Source: Lactobacillaceae bacterium AF64-9pH9TA
Lineage (GTDB): Bacteria; Bacillota; Bacilli; Lactobacillales; Lactobacillaceae
Length of the DNA stretch: 64,000 nt
Direction: 5' to 3'
Assembly: GCA_027681045.1 (NCBI GenBank)
Contig: JAQDCK010000006.1
Span: forward strand, 1 to 64,000
In this document: piece after piece, positions 26,401 to 38,192 of the stretch
Position numbering within the stretch: the first letter of the stretch is position 1
Layout of the letters: the number at the start of each line of letters is the position of its first letter
Position numbers and translations under genes: made by a program
Notes under the pieces: model-generated
Database searches by the model: none
Told to the model about the DNA's origin: nothing
Seen by the model: the letters and a program-made list of their open reading frames with translations, nothing else

Positions 26401-27515
26401 ACCTACGTGGGGAATACCGACTGGCAAAAACACGGCAAGCGAATTTGAAAGGATCACCCCCACCTACGTGGGGAATACTTGACTGGCTTAAAACCGGTGT
26501 CTAAAGGCTTAGGATCACCCCCACCTACGTGGGGAATACGCGGTGATTAGATGGAATTAATTGCAAGATTGAGGATCACCCCCACCTACGTGGGGAATAC
26601 CTAGCAAAAGAATCAACGATTGACTGAGTTTCAGGATCACCCCCACCTACGTGGGGAATACGCCAATTTAGTAATTAAAGTGTCATTGACAGAGGGATCA
26701 CCCCCACCTACGTGGGGAATACTGGGAGGAAATCGGCAGTGTTATAAACTTTCCAGGATCACCCCCACCTACGTGGGGAATACTCTAGTAGTTATCGATA
26801 CTAGCCCAGCACTCAAGGATCACCCCCACCTACGTGGGGAATACATCTAACTGGAGCAGAATTTGTAGGGCTGTTAAGGATCACCCCCACCTACGTGGGG
26901 AATACACGACTTTTCGAGCTGCTTTAAGTGCGTGTTTGGGATCACCCCCACCTACGTGGGGAATACAAGCTTTGAAAGCACAATCAAAAAGCTTCAAAGG
27001 GATCACCCCCACCTACGTGGGGAATACGTCTCTTGCTCAGCTAGTGATTGTTCCAATTTGGGATCACCCCCACCTACGTGGGGAATACTCGTTGGCTCGG
27101 TCAACTTGCTGATCGACACCAGGATCACCCCCACCTACGTGGGGAATACCTTATACTAATCACTCCATTTGAGCTTTTCCCAGGATCACCCCCACCTACG
27201 TGGGGAATACAGGCCGCGAATGCCCCGCCTTCGAAGTTGTGAGGGATCACCCCCACCTACGTGGGGAATACTCTTCTTCGCTCTTCTGCTTCTTCTTGGA
27301 ATTGGGATCACCCCCACCTACGTGGGGAATACAAATCAATATAAATCTTTGCCTTGCCATTAGTAGGATCACCCCCACCTACGTGGGGAATACTGCATGA
27401 ACAAGTACGCGCGTTTTATCTGCTAGGGATCACCCCCACCTACGTGGGGAATACATCTTCAAATTCCTGAATGTTACGTGCAGCACGGGATCACCCCCAC
27501 CTACGTGGGGAATAC
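23404..27515 (-). CRISPR. Type I-E CRISPR array: 66 repeats in the regular part plus one decayed outlier
   Basis: The 28-nt repeat reads GGATCACCCCCACC...GTGGGGAATAC on the plus strand. Its reverse complement (GTATTCCCCACG...GGTGATCC) is the type I-E transcribed form, so crRNA runs on the minus strand. Repeats start at 23522, 23582, 23645 and then every 61 nt to 27488 (33-nt spacers), giving 66 repeats and 65 spacers; a decayed repeat at 23404-23431 lies 90 nt further out. CCCCAC/GTGGGG forms the Cas6e hairpin. Repeats near 23.4-23.8 kb are mutated and those at the cas2 side uniform, so new spacers enter at 27515. Spacers at 24344-24376 and 26296-26328 are identical. Confidence 0.98.
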
Positions 27516-27544
27516 AGTAATGGATCCCTTTAGCGACGCCATTC
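27516..27544 (-). promoter_or_regulatory. Very short CRISPR leader gap
   Basis: Only 29 nt separate the cas2-dnaQ stop codon from the first repeat. Any promoter or integration signal for the array must lie in this gap and in the 3' end of cas2-dnaQ, or the array is transcribed from the cas operon. Confidence 0.5.
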
Positions 27545-29990
<2,446 letters not shown>

Positions 29991-30002
29991 CCCGTTCCTC
30001 CT

Positions 30003-30704
30003 TTACAGGTAATCCATAATGTCTTGCGATTTCTGCTTGTAACACGGATTTTTCAAACTGATTCTTTCCTTAGCCGTCAAACGGAAACCAAAGCGCCGGT
30101 CTTGCGGATCAAAGCTCTCCACCCGGTCTTTTACGGTTTGCGTAAAAGCAGCATCTGGCAATAAATTCGCGTCAGCGATGATTTCAGCCGTAAACTCTGC
30201 CTTCCGCTTTTGTTTATTTTGATACCACTTTTCTGCCTGCCAAGGCATATTTTCCAACACTTTAACTGGATCCGTATCCGCAAAACTTTCAATCCGCAAA
30301 ACGCCGGCTGGCGGACAAGCCCGGCGGCCAAGATAAAGCTGGAAGCGAGGGTGTTTCAAGGCATACTCGATTTTCCCGATCAGCTCTTCATCTTTACTGC
30401 CGACCGCTGCCACGTAAACCGCATCTTGATAATGGTCACGGTAAGTCAGCTTGCGGGTTCCCGGCTTCCACTCGACATTCTGGAATTCCGTCATTGTCTT
30501 GCCAATTTGGTCAACTCTAACCGCGTATGCTAAGTCATTCAGAGACTTGATCCGTTCATCTTCACGCCGCATCCCTAAAGCAGCAGCAATCATCCCAACT
30601 ACCGCGCTTTTTGATGGTGCAGGCCAACTGGTCCGCCGCTCAAAACTCGCTTCGTTCCCATAAGCCTGCAGCGGTGCCGTCAGCTTAATTGTTAAAGTCT
30701 TCAT
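30003..30704 (-). CDS. cas5: Cascade subunit Cas5e (CasD)
   Basis: 233 residues. The N-terminal family block reads KLTAPLQAYGNEASFERR, then TSWPAPSKSAVVGMIAAALG. The protein binds the 5' handle of crRNA in Cascade. ATG 30704 is favoured over a TTG 6 nt upstream because AGGCGG is well placed for it. The start lies inside the end of cas7 (20-nt overlap), which suggests translational coupling. Confidence 0.92.
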   Translation of the reverse strand: MKTLTIKLTAPLQAYGNEASFERRTSWPAPSKSAVVGMIAAALGMRREDERIKSLNDLAYAVRVDQIGKTMTEFQNVEWKPGTRKLTYRDHYQDAVYVAAVGSKDEELIGKIEYALKHPRFQLYLGRRACPPAGVLRIESFADTDPVKVLENMPWQAEKWYQNKQKRKAEFTAEIIADANLLPDAAFTQTVKDRVESFDPQDRRFGFRLTAKERISLKNPCYKQKSQDIMDYL

Positions 30705-31761
30705 TTTCAACCGCCTTCTTTAAGACCTCCTTCAGCTTAGCCAGCAAATCTTGCAGGTTTCCGGCTTGTTCTCCGACAGTCGTTTCGTACTTGCCAACAG
30801 CTACGGTTGCCAGCGGTTGGTCAACAAACTGCAGTGCGTCTTTGTATTCATTCTCCAGCTTCTTGACAGAATTCTCCACGTAGCCTTCGCCTGCCTTGGC
30901 AACTACTGGACTTTCAAAAGCAGAAACTAAGTTAACTGGAGTGTCGTCACGAACAGTTACCATCAAATAGTTAGGCAAAGTCTTGTTGGCAAAGGAATTT
31001 TGCTTACCAGTTGGCATGGACAGGGCAAAGTCTTTAACAAAGGTCAAAGCACCTTCAATTGCGTCTTCATCACCCAAGTTGTAGCTCAGCTCAGCCATAT
31101 TGATGTTGGCGTAACGGTACAGAGTTGCTGAGTCATACTGGGTGGTCTGAATCAAAGCTGCGCCGCTCTTTTCCTTTTCTTGCAGGTCGTCCAAAGCAGT
31201 AAAGTAGTCATACTCTGGAATGATTTCATGAGTAGAGATGGCGTGGGCTACTTGGGCAGACGCGTCAACATTAAGTTCCGGGTTATCAGCAACCATCCGG
31301 CCAAATAAAGCAAGGTCAAGTGAATTGCCTTCCAGCAAGATCTTCTTAACTTCCTTCTTGTCAAGCGTTTCATTCTCTAAAACGTAACTGGCAAGCTTGG
31401 CAACTTGACCTGGGCTGACCATCAGCAAAGCACCAGTTTCATTGTCCTTGTTTGTCTTGATTCCGCCTTCCTTCAAAGCATCAATTGCCTTGCTCATGGC
31501 AGCATCTTCATCGAGACTTGCATCAAGATCTTGCAGCTTAGCAGCCAGCATTTGCGGTACCCGCTTGGTCCGGGTGCCAATGCTTGATCCGTCTTCAGCG
31601 AAAGCCTTTCTTACTGCCCGCTTCCAGGACTGGGATGACACCCGGGCCCGGGTAACGCCGCCATAAAAGGCTGTCTTTGGCGCACCAGTGTCGTCACGGT
31701 TGATATTTGAAGATGGAACAGTTTGCAAAACGTTGATGTCGACGTATAAATTCTTAGTCAT
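30685..31761 (-). CDS. cas7: Cascade backbone subunit Cas7e (CasC/Cse4)
   Basis: 358 residues, normal for Cse4/CasC. The N-terminus has VLQTVPSSNINRDDTGAPKT, then YGGVTRARVSSQSWKRAVR, the conserved start of the family. Six copies coat the crRNA spacer in Cascade. It lies between cse2 and cas5. Confidence 0.95.
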   Translation of the reverse strand: MTKNLYVDINVLQTVPSSNINRDDTGAPKTAFYGGVTRARVSSQSWKRAVRKAFAEDGSSIGTRTKRVPQMLAAKLQDLDASLDEDAAMSKAIDALKEGGIKTNKDNETGALLMVSPGQVAKLASYVLENETLDKKEVKKILLEGNSLDLALFGRMVADNPELNVDASAQVAHAISTHEIIPEYDYFTALDDLQEKEKSGAALIQTTQYDSATLYRYANINMAELSYNLGDEDAIEGALTFVKDFALSMPTGKQNSFANKTLPNYLMVTVRDDTPVNLVSAFESPVVAKAGEGYVENSVKKLENEYKDALQFVDQPLATVAVGKYETTVGEQAGNLQDLLAKLKEVLKKAVENEDFNN

Positions 31762-31778
31762 GATTTTTTCTCCTTAAA

Positions 31779-32387
31779 TTATTGCTGATTAGTATCTAAC
31801 TTTTTAAACGAACGATAGTACTGCTCACCCCAACGCAAGCGGACTTCGTTTGCTTGACGGTACCCAAACTGGAACTTGTACAAGTCACCAGCTAAACGGG
31901 CGTAGTCAATCTGAATACCGGTCTTTTTACTCTTAATGATTTGCATTAAGTGGACCAACTGATCAATTACTGCATTGTAATTATTCGTCCCCAGCAAGGC
32001 CTGCACCCGCCGGTCCAGAGCTTCATGAGAATCAGTACCTTGCTTGAGCCAATTCAATGCTTCAAACAATTCACGTCCGTTTGTCTCCTCATCCTTCTTA
32101 TCAGAATAGTTTCTCCGGCTAAAAACGCAAGAGTCTGAAGCCTGCTGATGCAGGGCATACATTCTTACCGCCGCAAAGATCGCTGATTCCTCTCTAGTCG
32201 CTTTGCCATTTTTGCTTAACCATTGCTCATCAAGATTGCTCAAAAAGACTGGCCAGACTTTTTGGGCCCGGTAGCCATCAATTGTTGCAGCTGAACGCAA
32301 AGCCGACAATGACGCCTTGTCAGTATCGCCATTATTGTACAGCTGGCGGATGATCCGTTCGGTAGCCTTCTCAATATCAAATGCCAT
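31779..32387 (-). CDS. cse2: Cascade small subunit Cse2 (CasB)
   Basis: A 202-residue, mostly helical basic protein of usual Cse2 length. It has the conserved block GYRAQKVWPVFLSNLDEQWL (about 47-66) and the C-terminal segment DYARLAGDLYKFQFG near 170. ATG 32387 is chosen because AAAGG stands 8 nt before it; upstream GTG codons are alternatives. Cse2 dimers bind the displaced DNA strand in Cascade. It lies between cse1 and cas7. Confidence 0.9.
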   Translation of the reverse strand: MAFDIEKATERIIRQLYNNGDTDKASLSALRSAATIDGYRAQKVWPVFLSNLDEQWLSKNGKATREESAIFAAVRMYALHQQASDSCVFSRRNYSDKKDEETNGRELFEALNWLKQGTDSHEALDRRVQALLGTNNYNAVIDQLVHLMQIIKSKKTGIQIDYARLAGDLYKFQFGYRQANEVRLRWGEQYYRSFKKLDTNQQ

Positions 32388-32405
32388 CACGATCACCTTT
32401 CCTTT

Positions 32406-34127
32406 CTATTTTCCGTTCTTGTTCAATGCCTTGTTAATTCCTGCCCGATACTTGTTAGCCGCGATAAAGATGTTACTTTCAGTACTCTTTGTTCCACTTT
32501 GGCTCTTATCGGCCTTAATCCCGGAAATATCGCGCGGCGCGATAATTTCCAAGAAGTCATCCAGGGTCCTCAAAGCAATTTGCTTCAGTTGCTTTTCCCA
32601 AAGTTTCTTCTGTTTATCACGATTATCCCCACCAGACAAGTTGGACAGCCAATTTTCAAAAGGCTCATTCAAGTTGTCGTAGAATGTTTGACTCTTTCTG
32701 CCAGCAAAATCTGCAGCACTTTGTGAACCAAAGCGAATTCTGCCGACTTCCATCAAAAAGCCGTAATACTTCCGGCCAACTTCCTGGTTTAAGTCAACCA
32801 TTCCTTCAATTCTCTGCGGCCAAGTATTTTTACGGTCCTCAGATTCATCGAACAAAACATCGGCTTCAATCCGCAAATTGTCATCGAATTCAGCTGCCGG
32901 CATCAGCGAAGTCGCCCCGCCATTGCTGATAATTCCAGAAGTATGCAGGTTGATCATTTGCTGATTCAGGAATTCATTCTTGTTTTTCAAATAATTCAGC
33001 CAAGCTACAGTCAGTGGCTCTCTAGATTCGGTATGGCCTTCGATATCAACATATTGGCCGAAATTCCGCCACATGGCAATGCCGATACTGCTTAACTGCC
33101 TGGTTGCCGGATAATAGTTCCCATCTTTTTTGTTCATCCGCCAGGTACTCATTGGTTCAATATAGTACGCATTGGCGCTATCGAAAGCAGGCAAACCAGC
33201 ACTGAAAATTGTTGGTGTTCCATCCTGCCATTCGATATGCAGCAATCTTGACCAAACAGTATAAGTTTCAGCAAAGTTGTCCGGCTTAACTTGCGACAAA
33301 CGTCTCTTGACGTATTCACCCAGATCTTCTTCCCAAACAGGCCGTTGTTGAGTGTAGGCTGGATTATTTGGGTTAAACAGCAGCAGATTCAACATCAAAG
33401 TCTCAAACAGATTCTTCCCTTGTGCATAAACAGGATTAAGAGTATACAGCCAGCCCCGGGAATTAGACATTTTTTCTTTAGCCTTGACTTTGGTCTTATC
33501 AGTCACGCCAGTAAAGTTCTGATAAGTAATTACCCAGCGAACCAGTTCATCCAAAGTGAGCTTATTCTTCCGATTTGCGCTTTTTGGTGCAAAAATTGCC
33601 ACGGAGTTACCGCTTTGAGAAATCAAGCGATTGATCTGCATTAAATCAACCGTCCCGGAGCCCTTAGCAATTTTTTTATTATCCGGAACAAAACTGTCGT
33701 ATTGTTCAGCAGTCACTTGATAAAATGGCCGATCACCAAAGAAGTCGAAAACTTCTCTGTTTTTATCCAGATACTCAAATACTGCCTCGGAAAAGCCACC
33801 CTTATCATAAAGGGTACTCCAAGTTTTCAATAGAGCCTTTTTAATTTTCAGTGCTTTGGGATTCTTGAAAGACTGTAAATGCATCTTATCATCAAGCGTT
33901 ACCCAGTCATATTTCTGACCAGTTTGATCAACCCTGGTATAAACAGTTGTCAAGATTGCTACCAGCAAGCGCAAAATGGCTAAGTCCTGTGCATGCATTT
34001 CACCAGCTAATTGCCGGTAATCACTTGCATTTTGCAAAAGTTCTTTGATGGAAACCATATGCTCAGAGTTGGTCTTACCGTCCAACACCTTAATCCAAGG
34101 TTCAGTTATTAAGTTATAGCTTTCCAT
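32406..34127 (-). CDS. cse1: Cascade large subunit Cse1/Cas8e (CasA)
   Basis: 573 residues. The start YNLITEPWIKVLDG is the classic Cse1 N-terminus. The central part has DRPFYQVTAEQYDSF and RNKLTLDELVRWVITYQNFTG with the typical hydrophobic cores. Cas8e reads the PAM and recruits Cas3. It is 2 nt downstream of cas3. It is of good length with no breaks. Confidence 0.95.
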   Translation of the reverse strand: MESYNLITEPWIKVLDGKTNSEHMVSIKELLQNASDYRQLAGEMHAQDLAILRLLVAILTTVYTRVDQTGQKYDWVTLDDKMHLQSFKNPKALKIKKALLKTWSTLYDKGGFSEAVFEYLDKNREVFDFFGDRPFYQVTAEQYDSFVPDNKKIAKGSGTVDLMQINRLISQSGNSVAIFAPKSANRKNKLTLDELVRWVITYQNFTGVTDKTKVKAKEKMSNSRGWLYTLNPVYAQGKNLFETLMLNLLLFNPNNPAYTQQRPVWEEDLGEYVKRRLSQVKPDNFAETYTVWSRLLHIEWQDGTPTIFSAGLPAFDSANAYYIEPMSTWRMNKKDGNYYPATRQLSSIGIAMWRNFGQYVDIEGHTESREPLTVAWLNYLKNKNEFLNQQMINLHTSGIISNGGATSLMPAAEFDDNLRIEADVLFDESEDRKNTWPQRIEGMVDLNQEVGRKYYGFLMEVGRIRFGSQSAADFAGRKSQTFYDNLNEPFENWLSNLSGGDNRDKQKKLWEKQLKQIALRTLDDFLEIIAPRDISGIKADKSQSGTKSTESNIFIAANKYRAGINKALNKNGK

Positions 34128-34129
34128 TG

Positions 34130-36892
34130 TTAATTATCAACCTCCTTTTCATAACTCAAGCCAGAATCAGCCGAATACTTTAACTTATAGCCGTTAAAGC
34201 TTCCTTTTGCATGCTCATCAAGCACAACTGCCAAGGACCCCTTCAGCCATAGACTGCCCTGCCAATCTGGAAATGCCCGGGCAGTATTTTCTTCCAAAAT
34301 ATTGATCGCCTGGTCAATATTCGGAGTCACCGCATTTGGCAAGCGGATCAATTCTTGAGCTATTTCATTTTCTTCCTTTTCAGAAACCTTATCACCATTC
34401 ATTAGGTAATATTCGCCGGAAATTTCTTTAAGCAGAATAACTTCAATACTTTCCCGAATATCACGAACAGCCGCGGACGCTTGATTATCGTCGAGATTTC
34501 CTTTATCCCGATTTAACCAACGATGAATCGTCAAATCTTCAACCCAATCTCTATCTTCGAGGTCATCATCTTCATCTGGATAAACCGGATCATTAATTTG
34601 AAAGCTTTCCGCCTTGCTCTTTTCGCGATTACGGTCCACATTCAATTTGTCACGTGCCTCATCCAAATTTTCGACTTGGTCGTCAGTGTCATCATCGTAA
34701 ACTAATTGAACCAAGCAAGAAATATCATCAGGAAGCTGAATTTTTTGTGGCAAAAAGTGTTCGGTCTTTTGCAGATAATACTTCTCATAAACAGCTTCAT
34801 TGGCTGGTCCATAATCATCCGTGTCTGGCTTCATTACATACAACTGCCGTTTTTCCAATCCTTTAGGACGGGAAATTTTATGCCGGTGCAGCCGGCCGGC
34901 TCTTTGCAAAAGCAGGTCAATTGGTGCAATATCGGTAAACATGACATCAAAGTCAATATCCAGCGATTGTTCAAGAACTTGGGTACCGATTACGATCAGT
35001 TTATCTGGTCGCTTTCCTTTCTTGCCGATCAAGCTTTGCAACTCTTTTTCCAGCCTGGACCGATCAGTTGCCAGAAAAGCCGAATGCAAAACCAAGCACT
35101 GGCAATCTTGCCCAACTAAACCGGCAAATTCTTGTGCCCTCTTAACCGTGTTAACAATAATTCCAGCGATACCACCATCTTTAATTTTATCGTTAACCTT
35201 TGCTAAGACTTCTGTCGGCTCATCGTTAATGTAGCTAACCTGTAGTTCTCTAGGTTCTACTTTTGGTCCGAAATCATCATATTGATGTAATTTTTGGCCA
35301 TCAAGAATGCTCAGCAACGGATATGCCTGGTTGCTTTCCCAGCCTTCATCCGCCTGCACTTCATCTTCACAATCATACTTTCCTTCAAAATAAGATTGAA
35401 TTAAACTGTTTCGCTTTTCTTTCGGTAAAGTAGCCGACAGAATAACCACTGGAACATGATATGCGCCTAACCACTTCAAGGCTTTTGACAAATAACTTTG
35501 CATGTACATATCGTAGGCATGAACTTCGTCAATGATCACAACCTTGTTACTAAAGCCAAGGTGCCGTAAGAAAAGGTGCTTCTGCTTGAGTCCCATCAAG
35601 AGCAAGTTGTCGATCGTCCCAACCGCAAAATCCGCTAAGATTGACTTCTTACCTGAAAACCAGGAGTTTACAGTAACAGTTCCTGCATCTAATTCTTCAG
35701 CTTCAATATCTTCTGCCCGCGGCAAGTCAGTATACCGAGAATTCCATTCTGCTTTACCGTGGAGCAGCTTGATATCCGGATTGATGCCCTCAATGCCAGC
35801 AATTTTCGTCAGCCAGGAGTTAACCCGGTCAAACATTGCATTAGTAGTTGCTTGGGTTGGCAGGCCAATGTACACGCCCGTTCTGCCAGTTGCATAAGCT
35901 AATTGCTCCGCAGCAGTGAGCGCAATCTCGGTCTTACCGATCCCCATCTCTGCTTCGATGATTACCAGACCTGGGTCAACTGCCTCCTTAACATGCTCTT
36001 CCATAGCTGCTTGTATTTGCCGCGGCTTAAAAGAAAAATGTTGTTCATAATAATCATCAACATTTGCTACTTCTTCTGGAATCCACGCGTCATTGATTGC
36101 CCAAGTAGAAATGGCATTTTGGTAGCGGGCCTTCATATCCAAATCATTAAAGCCTTGGTCTAATCCAATCAGATTAAACATCGGTTTATTAGGGTCATTG
36201 TTCAAACAAGTACTGGAGGCTAACCAGTCAGCCATGATCAGTAACCCCTCCAGGATAACTGCTTCCGGCTGGTTAACCGGTGGTACTTCACTGATATTCT
36301 CATATCCAGCCAGTTCCAGCCCATAATCAATCAGTTCCTTTTGAACATCTTTCCAAGGCTGCTGAATTTCTTCATCGTTATCAGCTTGGTAGTAGTTTGA
36401 TGTAAAAACATCTATCTGTTCCTCTTGGTCGCCATTTTGCGGTTTGCCGTGGTGTCCGCCAACAATAGCAGCTATCGTTTCATTCAACCCTGCTCTTTCC
36501 AGTATCGCCTCACCAGCGCGAGCATGCGGTGACTTGCTGCGGCTTGGCAGACTCACGTCATTTAAGCTCTTAAAGGAATGACTAACCAATCGGTGAATCA
36601 GCTCTTCATCCAATTGATCGTCATGGTTATATGATTCCTTGGTTTGAAAAGCAGGAGTCGCCTTGCCAAGGTCGTGAATATAGCAAAGGAATAACACCAA
36701 TTTTGACATTTCAGCATCGCAGATCCGAGTAGTCAGCATGCTTCTTTGTCCTTCACTTAGCCAAGAATTATAGAGCCAATGTCCAACATTCATGGTGTCC
36801 ACCAGGTGTGCCACTAATGGCAGCCAGCGCTCATCACCATCTTGGTTTGATTTCTTTCCCCATAAAGATAGGGCCTCTTTGCTTAGTTTCAT
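34130..36892 (-). CDS. cas3: CRISPR helicase-nuclease Cas3 (type I-E)
   Basis: 920 residues. The N-terminal HD nuclease domain has LVAHLVDT (His29), CYIHDLGKATPAF (His73-Asp74) and AIVGGHHGKPQ. The SF2 helicase follows with Walker A EMGIGKTEIALTAAEQL, the DEAH-type box IIDEVHAYD, the SAT motif ILSATLPKE and motif VI LLQRAGRLHRH. The C-terminal domain is acidic. All key residues look intact. It degrades target DNA recruited by Cascade. It is the first gene of the cas operon, and its promoter region holds a palindrome. Confidence 0.96.
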   Translation of the reverse strand: MKLSKEALSLWGKKSNQDGDERWLPLVAHLVDTMNVGHWLYNSWLSEGQRSMLTTRICDAEMSKLVLFLCYIHDLGKATPAFQTKESYNHDDQLDEELIHRLVSHSFKSLNDVSLPSRSKSPHARAGEAILERAGLNETIAAIVGGHHGKPQNGDQEEQIDVFTSNYYQADNDEEIQQPWKDVQKELIDYGLELAGYENISEVPPVNQPEAVILEGLLIMADWLASSTCLNNDPNKPMFNLIGLDQGFNDLDMKARYQNAISTWAINDAWIPEEVANVDDYYEQHFSFKPRQIQAAMEEHVKEAVDPGLVIIEAEMGIGKTEIALTAAEQLAYATGRTGVYIGLPTQATTNAMFDRVNSWLTKIAGIEGINPDIKLLHGKAEWNSRYTDLPRAEDIEAEELDAGTVTVNSWFSGKKSILADFAVGTIDNLLLMGLKQKHLFLRHLGFSNKVVIIDEVHAYDMYMQSYLSKALKWLGAYHVPVVILSATLPKEKRNSLIQSYFEGKYDCEDEVQADEGWESNQAYPLLSILDGQKLHQYDDFGPKVEPRELQVSYINDEPTEVLAKVNDKIKDGGIAGIIVNTVKRAQEFAGLVGQDCQCLVLHSAFLATDRSRLEKELQSLIGKKGKRPDKLIVIGTQVLEQSLDIDFDVMFTDIAPIDLLLQRAGRLHRHKISRPKGLEKRQLYVMKPDTDDYGPANEAVYEKYYLQKTEHFLPQKIQLPDDISCLVQLVYDDDTDDQVENLDEARDKLNVDRNREKSKAESFQINDPVYPDEDDDLEDRDWVEDLTIHRWLNRDKGNLDDNQASAAVRDIRESIEVILLKEISGEYYLMNGDKVSEKEENEIAQELIRLPNAVTPNIDQAINILEENTARAFPDWQGSLWLKGSLAVVLDEHAKGSFNGYKLKYSADSGLSYEKEVDN

Positions 36893-36925
36893 TACAATTC
36901 CTTCAACATGTAAAAACTTTCATTC

Positions 36926-36940
36926 ACAATTCAAATTGTA
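36926..36940 (-). promoter_or_regulatory. Palindrome over a candidate -10 box upstream of cas3
   Basis: ACAATT-CA-AATTGT (36926-36939) is a perfect 6-bp inverted repeat. It overlaps TACAAT on the minus strand (complement of 36935-36940), a plausible -10 for the cas operon about 34 nt before ATG. No good -35 is seen. Confidence 0.4.
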
Positions 36941-36967
36941 CTAACTAATTTTACCATATAACCGCTT

Positions 36968-37156
36968 TCATGACTGAGGGCGTTTTGCCCACTTTTCAAG
37001 TAAAATTTGACATAATTTGTGAACTGCTTTTTCCCCATGGTAGCCGCCATTAAACGGCTTCTCGAATTGAAACTCTGGCCTTATCTTACTGAGATCGTGA
37101 AGATAACAAGTCAAGCTTGCTAATTCCCACAAATCTGCATCCTTTGTATTCTTCAT
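36968..37156 (-). pseudogene. Fragment of a second cas3 (HD domain)
   Basis: 62 codons starting MKNTKDADLWELASLTCYLHD and continuing with LSKIRPEFQFEKP. This aligns with the intact Cas3 at residues 60-85 (KLVLFLCYIHDLGKATPAFQ) but is clearly diverged. It keeps the HD pair and ends with a stop, and the helicase part is absent. It is read as a cas3 relic from a different type I locus, upstream of and in the same direction as the intact operon. Confidence 0.65.
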
Positions 37157-37323
37157 ACAGTATCCTCATTCCTTCTTTATAACGCAAAACTTTTAACTCA
37201 TATGTGAGCCTTTAACAGTTGCACATCCAATATTTCAGTGAACAAAATTTACAGTTTCCTCATTCAGTAAATCATCCGTCCACAATTTGAATTCTATCAC
37301 GTAATATTCTATTGTGCAAGCCA

Positions 37324-37355
37324 AAATAAAAATGCCTTGCCAAAAGTGACAAGGC
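37324..37355 (-). terminator. Terminator-like hairpin beside the relic CRISPR
   Basis: On the minus strand GCCTTG-TCACTTTTGG-CAAGGC is followed by ATTTTTATTTT. No intact gene ends here, so it probably belonged to the lost locus. Confidence 0.5.
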
Positions 37356-37439
37356 CCCCCACTTACGTGAGGAAATGTTATTGATCCCCATCTAGACACA
37401 CAGTATCCTCAGGGTCACCCCCATTTACATGAGGACTAA
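37350..37439 (-). repeat. Two decayed CRISPR repeats with one spacer (relic array)
   Basis: 37350-37377 contains CCCCCACTTACGTGAGGAAA. 37412-37439 reads GGGTCACCCCCATTTACATG and then AGGACTAA. Both align to the main array repeat with several substitutions. They are 62 nt apart, which is one array unit, and are in the same orientation. They lie upstream of the cas3 fragment and tRNA-Ser. Confidence 0.65.
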
Positions 37440-37668
37440 AGTAAGTATAGCATAGAAAGCAAAGGATCAACTTTGACAATAAAACGAAAACAGCCTTCTA
37501 CGGCTATAAACGAAGAGAAAACTGTCATCATATTAGTTCGTAAAAAATATAGCTTTAGGCCTGTCATCTAAGGTATCCAACTCACCCAACCTCATTGCAG
37601 TTTTTCCGCAAATTTCTCTCCCTGCTCTTTTACTTTGCTTAACTTTACAGTATAATAATAAATGTTCT
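37440..37668. other. Gene-free stretch before tRNA-Ser, with a tRNA promoter
   Basis: No gene is seen. TATAATA at 37651-37657 is a good -10, with a weak TTTTAC (37628-37633) 17 nt upstream, about 12 nt before the tRNA. The rest is featureless AT-rich sequence. Confidence 0.5.
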
Positions 37669-37757
37669 GGAGAGTTGGCAGAGCGGTAATGCAGCGGACT
37701 CGAAATCCGCCGAACCAATGTTGAATTGGTGCGCAGGTTCAAATCCTGTACTCTCCT
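37669..37757 (+). tRNA. tRNA-Ser (anticodon CGA)
   Basis: A class II tRNA. Acceptor stem GGAGAGT/ACTCTCC, D-arm GCAGAGCGGTAATGC, and anticodon stem GCGGA/TCCGC enclosing CTCGAAA (anticodon CGA). A long variable arm (AACCAATGTTGAATTGGT) and T arm GCAGGTTCAAATCCTGT follow. CCA is not encoded. The base after the acceptor stem is T, whereas bacterial tRNA-Ser usually has G as discriminator. It decodes UCG. Confidence 0.93.
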
Positions 37758-37799
37758 TAATAAGATCAAAATGGTATACCTATGGGAAGCATTTCAAAG

Positions 37800-37830
37800 T
37801 AGCTAGTAGTTTTTAACTACTGGCTTTTTT
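37800..37830 (+). terminator. Terminator after tRNA-Ser
   Basis: AGCTAGTAGTT-TTT-AACTACTGGCT (one wobble) is followed by TTTTT. Confidence 0.8.
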
Positions 37831-37893
37831 CTATCCTTGTCCCAAAAATTATCTGCATCTATAGAAAATAAATGGAAAGGACATCTAAATCAA

Positions 37894-38118
37894 ATGAACG
37901 CACTGCAAGAATATCTCGATCAAAACGGTGTCACTCGCTACCAAGTAGCCAAACAAACTGGGATTGCTAATACGACCTTAGCCAACGCCGTTAAAGAAAC
38001 TAAACCCTTGTCCGGGCAAACCGTCAAAGTCATTACCGCGGTTGCACAGGCCCTGGGTAAAACGCCAGGACAAGTTCTTGATGACCTAATTGAACTTGAC
38101 GAGGATAATTCAAAGTAA
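37894..38118 (+). CDS. Small XRE-type helix-turn-helix protein
   Basis: 74 residues, MNALQEYLDQNGVTRYQVAK onward, almost entirely one HTH domain. The recognition region QVAKQTGIANTTLANAVKE lies near residues 17-35, and the last residues are acidic. ATG 37894 is preferred because AAAGGA precedes it by about 12 nt; an upstream ATG at 37837 has no ribosome site. Such stand-alone HTH proteins are often antitoxins, phage repressors or element regulators. No partner toxin is visible next to it. Its target is unknown. Confidence 0.7.
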   Translation: MNALQEYLDQNGVTRYQVAKQTGIANTTLANAVKETKPLSGQTVKVITAVAQALGKTPGQVLDDLIELDEDNSK

Positions 38119-38143
38119 CCATTTCTCATCTAGTTTTCCATGC

Positions 38144-38178
38144 AAAAAGTCGCTTAGAAGATCTCTAAGCGGCTTTTT
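38144..38178 (+). terminator. Terminator of the small HTH gene
   Basis: AAAAGTCGCTTAGA-AGATC-TCTAAGCGGCTTTTTT, about 14 bp with a wobble and a T run. Confidence 0.85.
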
Positions 38179-38192
38179 TAGCTCCTCAGCAT

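Noticed and set aside
23404-27515. Many short open frames across the array encoding DHPHLRGEY, ITPTYVGNT and SPPPTWGI repeats
   Set aside because: They are the three-frame translation of the CRISPR repeat and have no ribosome sites.
37533-37769. 78-codon minus-strand frame
   Set aside because: It overlaps tRNA-Ser and has no ribosome site.
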